Shown here piece after piece: positions 61,205 through 64,000 of a stretch of 64,000 bases of DNA. The notes beneath the pieces are model-generated. The model saw only the letters and a program-made list of their open reading frames with translations. It was not told the DNA's origin and did not search any database. Within the stretch, counting starts at the first letter, position 1, and every line of letters starts with the position of its first letter. This stretch comes from Janthinobacterium tructae (GTDB lineage: Bacteria > Pseudomonadota > Gammaproteobacteria > Burkholderiales > Burkholderiaceae_D), in the NCBI RefSeq assembly GCF_006517255.1, contig NZ_CP041185.1, positions 1,302,001 to 1,366,000 on the forward strand, given 5' to 3'. Position numbers and translations under genes: made by a program.

Positions 61205-64000
61205 TCAGGAAAGGTCGGCTGGCGCTTCCAGCCACGCCAGCAGCTGGCGCAGCACGTCTGCGGCGCGCGCAAATTCAAAATCGTCGAGGGCGCCGGCCAG
61301 CGCCTGCAGGCGCTGCTGCTGGCCGTGCGGCGCCAGCATGGCGGCGATCCGCGCCATCAGGGCGTCGTCCAGCTGTCCGCCTTCCAGGCTGACGATGGCT
61401 TGCCGCAGCAAGGCGCCAGCGGCGGACGCATCGAGCGCCGCGCTGACAGCCGGCGCAGCATCGACCGGCGCCAAAGGCGCCCCGGCATCGACCTCCAGCT
61501 CGCCGGCCAGCGCCATGAAGGCGGCCGCCAGCTGTACCAGCAATTCGGTGGCCGGCAACTGGCGCGCGATCGCTTGCTCGATGCGTCCCAGCAGGCTTTC
61601 GACCTGCACCAGGCACAGGTTGCCCGCCGCGCCCTTGATACGGTGCAGCAGGTGGCCCGCTACGCTGCCATCGCCACGTTCCAGCTCCGCCGCCAGCATG
61701 GCGGCGCAATCGCCATTGGCCTGCACAAAACGCGCGATGGCCCGCTGCAAGGTCTCGCGGCCACCCCACAGGGCGATGCCGCGCTGCCAGTCCACCTGGC
61801 CTGCGGCCGCACGCGCCGCCGAGCCGGCCGCCGGCGGCGGCATGGCCACGGCGATATCGAGCAGGCGGGCGATTTCCGCCGTCAGCTTGTGCATTTCCAG
61901 CGGCTTCGAGGCAAAACCGTTCATGCCCGCCGTCTGCGCGGCGCGCCGGTCCTGTTCCAGTACGCTGGCCGTCAGGGCGATGATGGGCGTCGCCTTCAAG
62001 CCCTGTTCGCGCTCGTACACGCGGATCAGGCGTGTCGCTTCCAGGCCATCCATGCGCGGCATCTGCACGTCCATCAGGACGATGTCGAAGCTGCCACGGC
62101 TGAACTCGCGCACGGCGCTCTCGCCATCGCTGGCGGCGATCACCTGGTGGCCGGCCGCGCCCAGACTGATCTGCAGCAGCTCCACGTTCTGCGGCACGTC
62201 GTCGGCCACCAGGATGCGCAGCGGCGGCAAGGCCACCACGGGCTGTTCGCTGCGGCGCGCCACAGCCTTGCCCGGCGCCAGCGGCAGCAATACATGGAAC
62301 ACGCTGCCCACGCCCAGGGTGCTTTCCACCGTGATGGTGCCACCCATCAGTTCGACCAGCTGCAGCGAAATCGTCGTGCCCAGGCCCGTGCCGCCAAAGC
62401 GGCGACTCATGGAAGAATCGGCTTGTGTAAATGGGGCGAAGATCTTGTCCAGGCGGTCGGCGGGGATGCCGATGCCCGTGTCGTGCACGGCGATATGCAC
62501 CTGCTCGCCCTGCATGGCGACGGCCACGCGCACGTGGCCCACTTCCGTGAACTTGACGGCGTTGCCGATCAAATTCGTCAGCACCTGCTGCACCCGGCGC
62601 GCGTCGCCCAGAAAGAACTGGCCCATGCCCGGATCGACGTCCACATGCAGCACCAGGTCGCGCGCCTGCGCCGTGATGCGCAGGGAGGCCGCCACATGAT
62701 CGACCAGGTCCGGCAGCGAAAAGTCCACCAGTTCCAGCTCGGTGGCGCCTTTTTCCAGCTTGGCCGTGTCGAGGATGTCGTTGAGCAGCTCGAGCAACGA
62801 ACGGGCCGACTGGCGCACCGTGCCCAGATGGCGGCGCTGCAGGCTGTCCAGGGCGGTCCCCAGCAGCACTTCCGTAAAGCCGATGATGGCATTCATCGGC
62901 GTGCGGATTTCATGGCTCATGTTGGCCAGGAAGCTGGTTTTCGATTCGGCGGCCAGCTCGGCGCGGTCTTTTGCCGCGCGCAGGTTTTCCTGCATGGCGC
63001 GCCGCTCGCTCACGTCGGTGGCCAGCTTGACCACCTTGAACGGCTTGCCGTCCGCGTTGAAGATCGGGTTGTACGAGGCCTGTATCCACACTTCCCGGCC
63101 ATCCTTGTCGATGCGCTTGTACTCGCCCGTATTGAATTCGCCCTGCGCCAGCTGCTGCCAGAAAGCGATGTAGTCGGGCGAAGTGACATAAGCCGGTTCG
63201 CAGAAGATGCTGTGGTGCAGCCCCAGCACGTCATCGAGCTGGTAGCCGAGCAGGTCGAGGAAGTTCTGGTTGACCGCCAGGATGCGCCCCTGCAGGTCGA
63301 ACTCGATGACGGCCATCGCGCGCGAGATGGCCGTGACCTTGCCCTCGTATTCGGCGTTGCGCAATTCGCTTTCCGTGATGTCGAGGATGACGCCGTCGAT
63401 CCAGCGCACCACGCCATCGTTGTCGAGCACAGGGCCGCTGCTTTCGCGCACCCAGCGCTCGCGCCCGTCGCGGTGGATCAGGCGGTAGACGTTCTCGAAA
63501 TCGCGCTTCTCGCCGGCCGCCTGCACGCAGGTGTCGTTGACGCGCTGGCGGTCGTCCGGATGCACGAGCTCGAACAGCCTGACCCGCCCTTCGATGAAGT
63601 CCTGCGGCATCCAGCCTGTCAGGTTGAAGACAGCATCGCTGATGAAGATCATCTTCCATTCGGGCGCGAAGCTGCAGTGGAAGGACACGCCGGGGATATT
63701 GCGGATCAGGGTGCGGTACTGGCGCTCGCTGTCCTTCAGCGCCTGTTCCATGCTGCGCGAGGAGCGCATGTCCGTGACAAACGCCACGAACAGGGGCTGG
63801 CCCGGCGTGTCGATCTTGCCGATCGCCACGCGCATGGGCAGCACGGCGCCATCCTTGTGGCGGCCGTCGAGTTCGCGTCCGCTGTCGAGGATGCGCGAGG
63901 CGCCCGTTTCCAGGTAGTCGCGCAAATAGCCTTCGTACGCGGCCGCATCGGCTGCTTGCAGCAGCACGCTGGCGTCGCGCCCCACGATCTGCGCTTCGGA
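61205..64000 (-). CDS. Hybrid sensor histidine kinase, 5' end outside window
   Basis: At least 931 residues are visible; the frame continues past the window end. Domains in order: part of a PAS domain, a PAS-PAC unit (RNIPGVSFHCSFAPEW to DGVILDITE), another PAS (AVIEFDLQGRILAVNQNFLD), HisKA with H-box FLANMSHEIRTPMNAIIGF, HATPase (NLIGNAVKFTEVG, GTGLGTTISLQL), a receiver (ILVADDVPQN, IVLMDVQMPRMDGLE) and a C-terminal Hpt domain (HLLHRIKGAAGNLCL). It could pass phosphate through its own Hpt to the HD-GYP regulator downstream, linking a PAS-sensed signal to c-di-GMP. Confidence 0.93.
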   Translation of the reverse strand, partial: SEAQIVGRDASVLLQAADAAAYEGYLRDYLETGASRILDSGRELDGRHKDGAVLPMRVAIGKIDTPGQPLFVAFVTDMRSSRSMEQALKDSERQYRTLIRNIPGVSFHCSFAPEWKMIFISDAVFNLTGWMPQDFIEGRVRLFELVHPDDRQRVNDTCVQAAGEKRDFENVYRLIHRDGRERWVRESSGPVLDNDGVVRWIDGVILDITESELRNAEYEGKVTAISRAMAVIEFDLQGRILAVNQNFLDLLGYQLDDVLGLHHSIFCEPAYVTSPDYIAFWQQLAQGEFNTGEYKRIDKDGREVWIQASYNPIFNADGKPFKVVKLATDVSERRAMQENLRAAKDRAELAAESKTSFLANMSHEIRTPMNAIIGFTEVLLGTALDSLQRRHLGTVRQSARSLLELLNDILDTAKLEKGATELELVDFSLPDLVDHVAASLRITAQARDLVLHVDVDPGMGQFFLGDARRVQQVLTNLIGNAVKFTEVGHVRVAVAMQGEQVHIAVHDTGIGIPADRLDKIFAPFTQADSSMSRRFGGTGLGTTISLQLVELMGGTITVESTLGVGSVFHVLLPLAPGKAVARRSEQPVVALPPLRILVADDVPQNVELLQISLGAAGHQVIAASDGESAVREFSRGSFDIVLMDVQMPRMDGLEATRLIRVYEREQGLKATPIIALTASVLEQDRRAAQTAGMNGFASKPLEMHKLTAEIARLLDIAVAMPPPAAGSAARAAAGQVDWQRGIALWGGRETLQRAIARFVQANGDCAAMLAAELERGDGSVAGHLLHRIKGAAGNLCLVQVESLLGRIEQAIARQLPATELLVQLAAAFMALAGELEVDAGAPLAPVDAAPAVSAALDASAAGALLRQAIVSLEGGQLDDALMARIAAMLAPHGQQQRLQALAGALDDFEFARAADVLRQLLAWLEAPADLS

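Overview
The window looks like chromosome of a high-GC betaproteobacterium of the Oxalobacteraceae, probably Janthinobacterium or a close relative such as Massilia or Duganella. This is inferred from base composition, protein style and gene mix (TonB receptor plus beta-propeller phytase, PEP-CTERM ice-binding protein, many chemotaxis, c-di-GMP and two-component proteins). I see no rRNA, tRNA, CRISPR array, prophage or plasmid replication genes.

Layout. 1-3.5 kb: 3' end of a TonB-dependent receptor overlapping a two-domain phytase, then a small acidic protein. 3.76-5.15 kb: a 153-bp MITE-like element directly abutting a complete IS30-family element. 5.3-22.4 kb: housekeeping and accessory genes, including exporters (RhtA/EamA, YeiH, LysE, MFS), cytochrome c, a chemoreceptor with a very short periplasmic domain, an Xre-cupin/GNAT pair, an FMN reductase, LysR and AraC regulators, a CatA-like acetyltransferase/MFS pair, an ice-binding protein, an EAL protein, KptA and a membrane protein with a receiver-like domain. 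22.4-25.5 kb: a fusion of NodB polysaccharide deacetylase, caspase-like protease, EF-hand and TPR, followed directly by an Imm22-like gene.

25.8-43.6 kb is the centrepiece, an organosulfur-scavenging island. It holds an eight-gene minus-strand operon (class II aldolase-like protein, ABC importer, MFS, DszB-like protein, second binding protein), a divergent second DszB-like gene, a type II lumazine synthase behind an FMN riboswitch, a TonB receptor, two SsuD/SfnG-like and one DszA/NtaA-like FMNH2 monooxygenases, and a sensorless sigma-54 activator resembling SfnR. By eye I find five -24/-12 promoters and three intergenic arrays of a repeated palindrome, YGCTG-N9-CARCA, placed as upstream activator sites should be. 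Both DszB-like proteins keep the Cys, His and Arg that form the DszB desulfinase active site. This suggests one sigma-54 regulon that imports an aromatic or aliphatic sulfonate or sulfone, oxygenates it with FMNH2 and releases sulfite.

43.6-48.2 kb: homogentisate dioxygenase operon with a flavin hydroxylase and an MFS carrier. 48.3-58.9 kb: LuxR regulator, msrA, MBL-fold hydrolase, hemB, a DUF535 protein, a two-component system, and a DUF481 protein with a lipoprotein hydrolase. 58.9-60.2 kb: an Xre/MbcA/ParS-RES toxin-antitoxin locus whose toxin is frameshifted and cut off by a REP doublet. 60.2-64 kb: an RpfG-like HD-GYP regulator and a hybrid histidine kinase that runs off the end.
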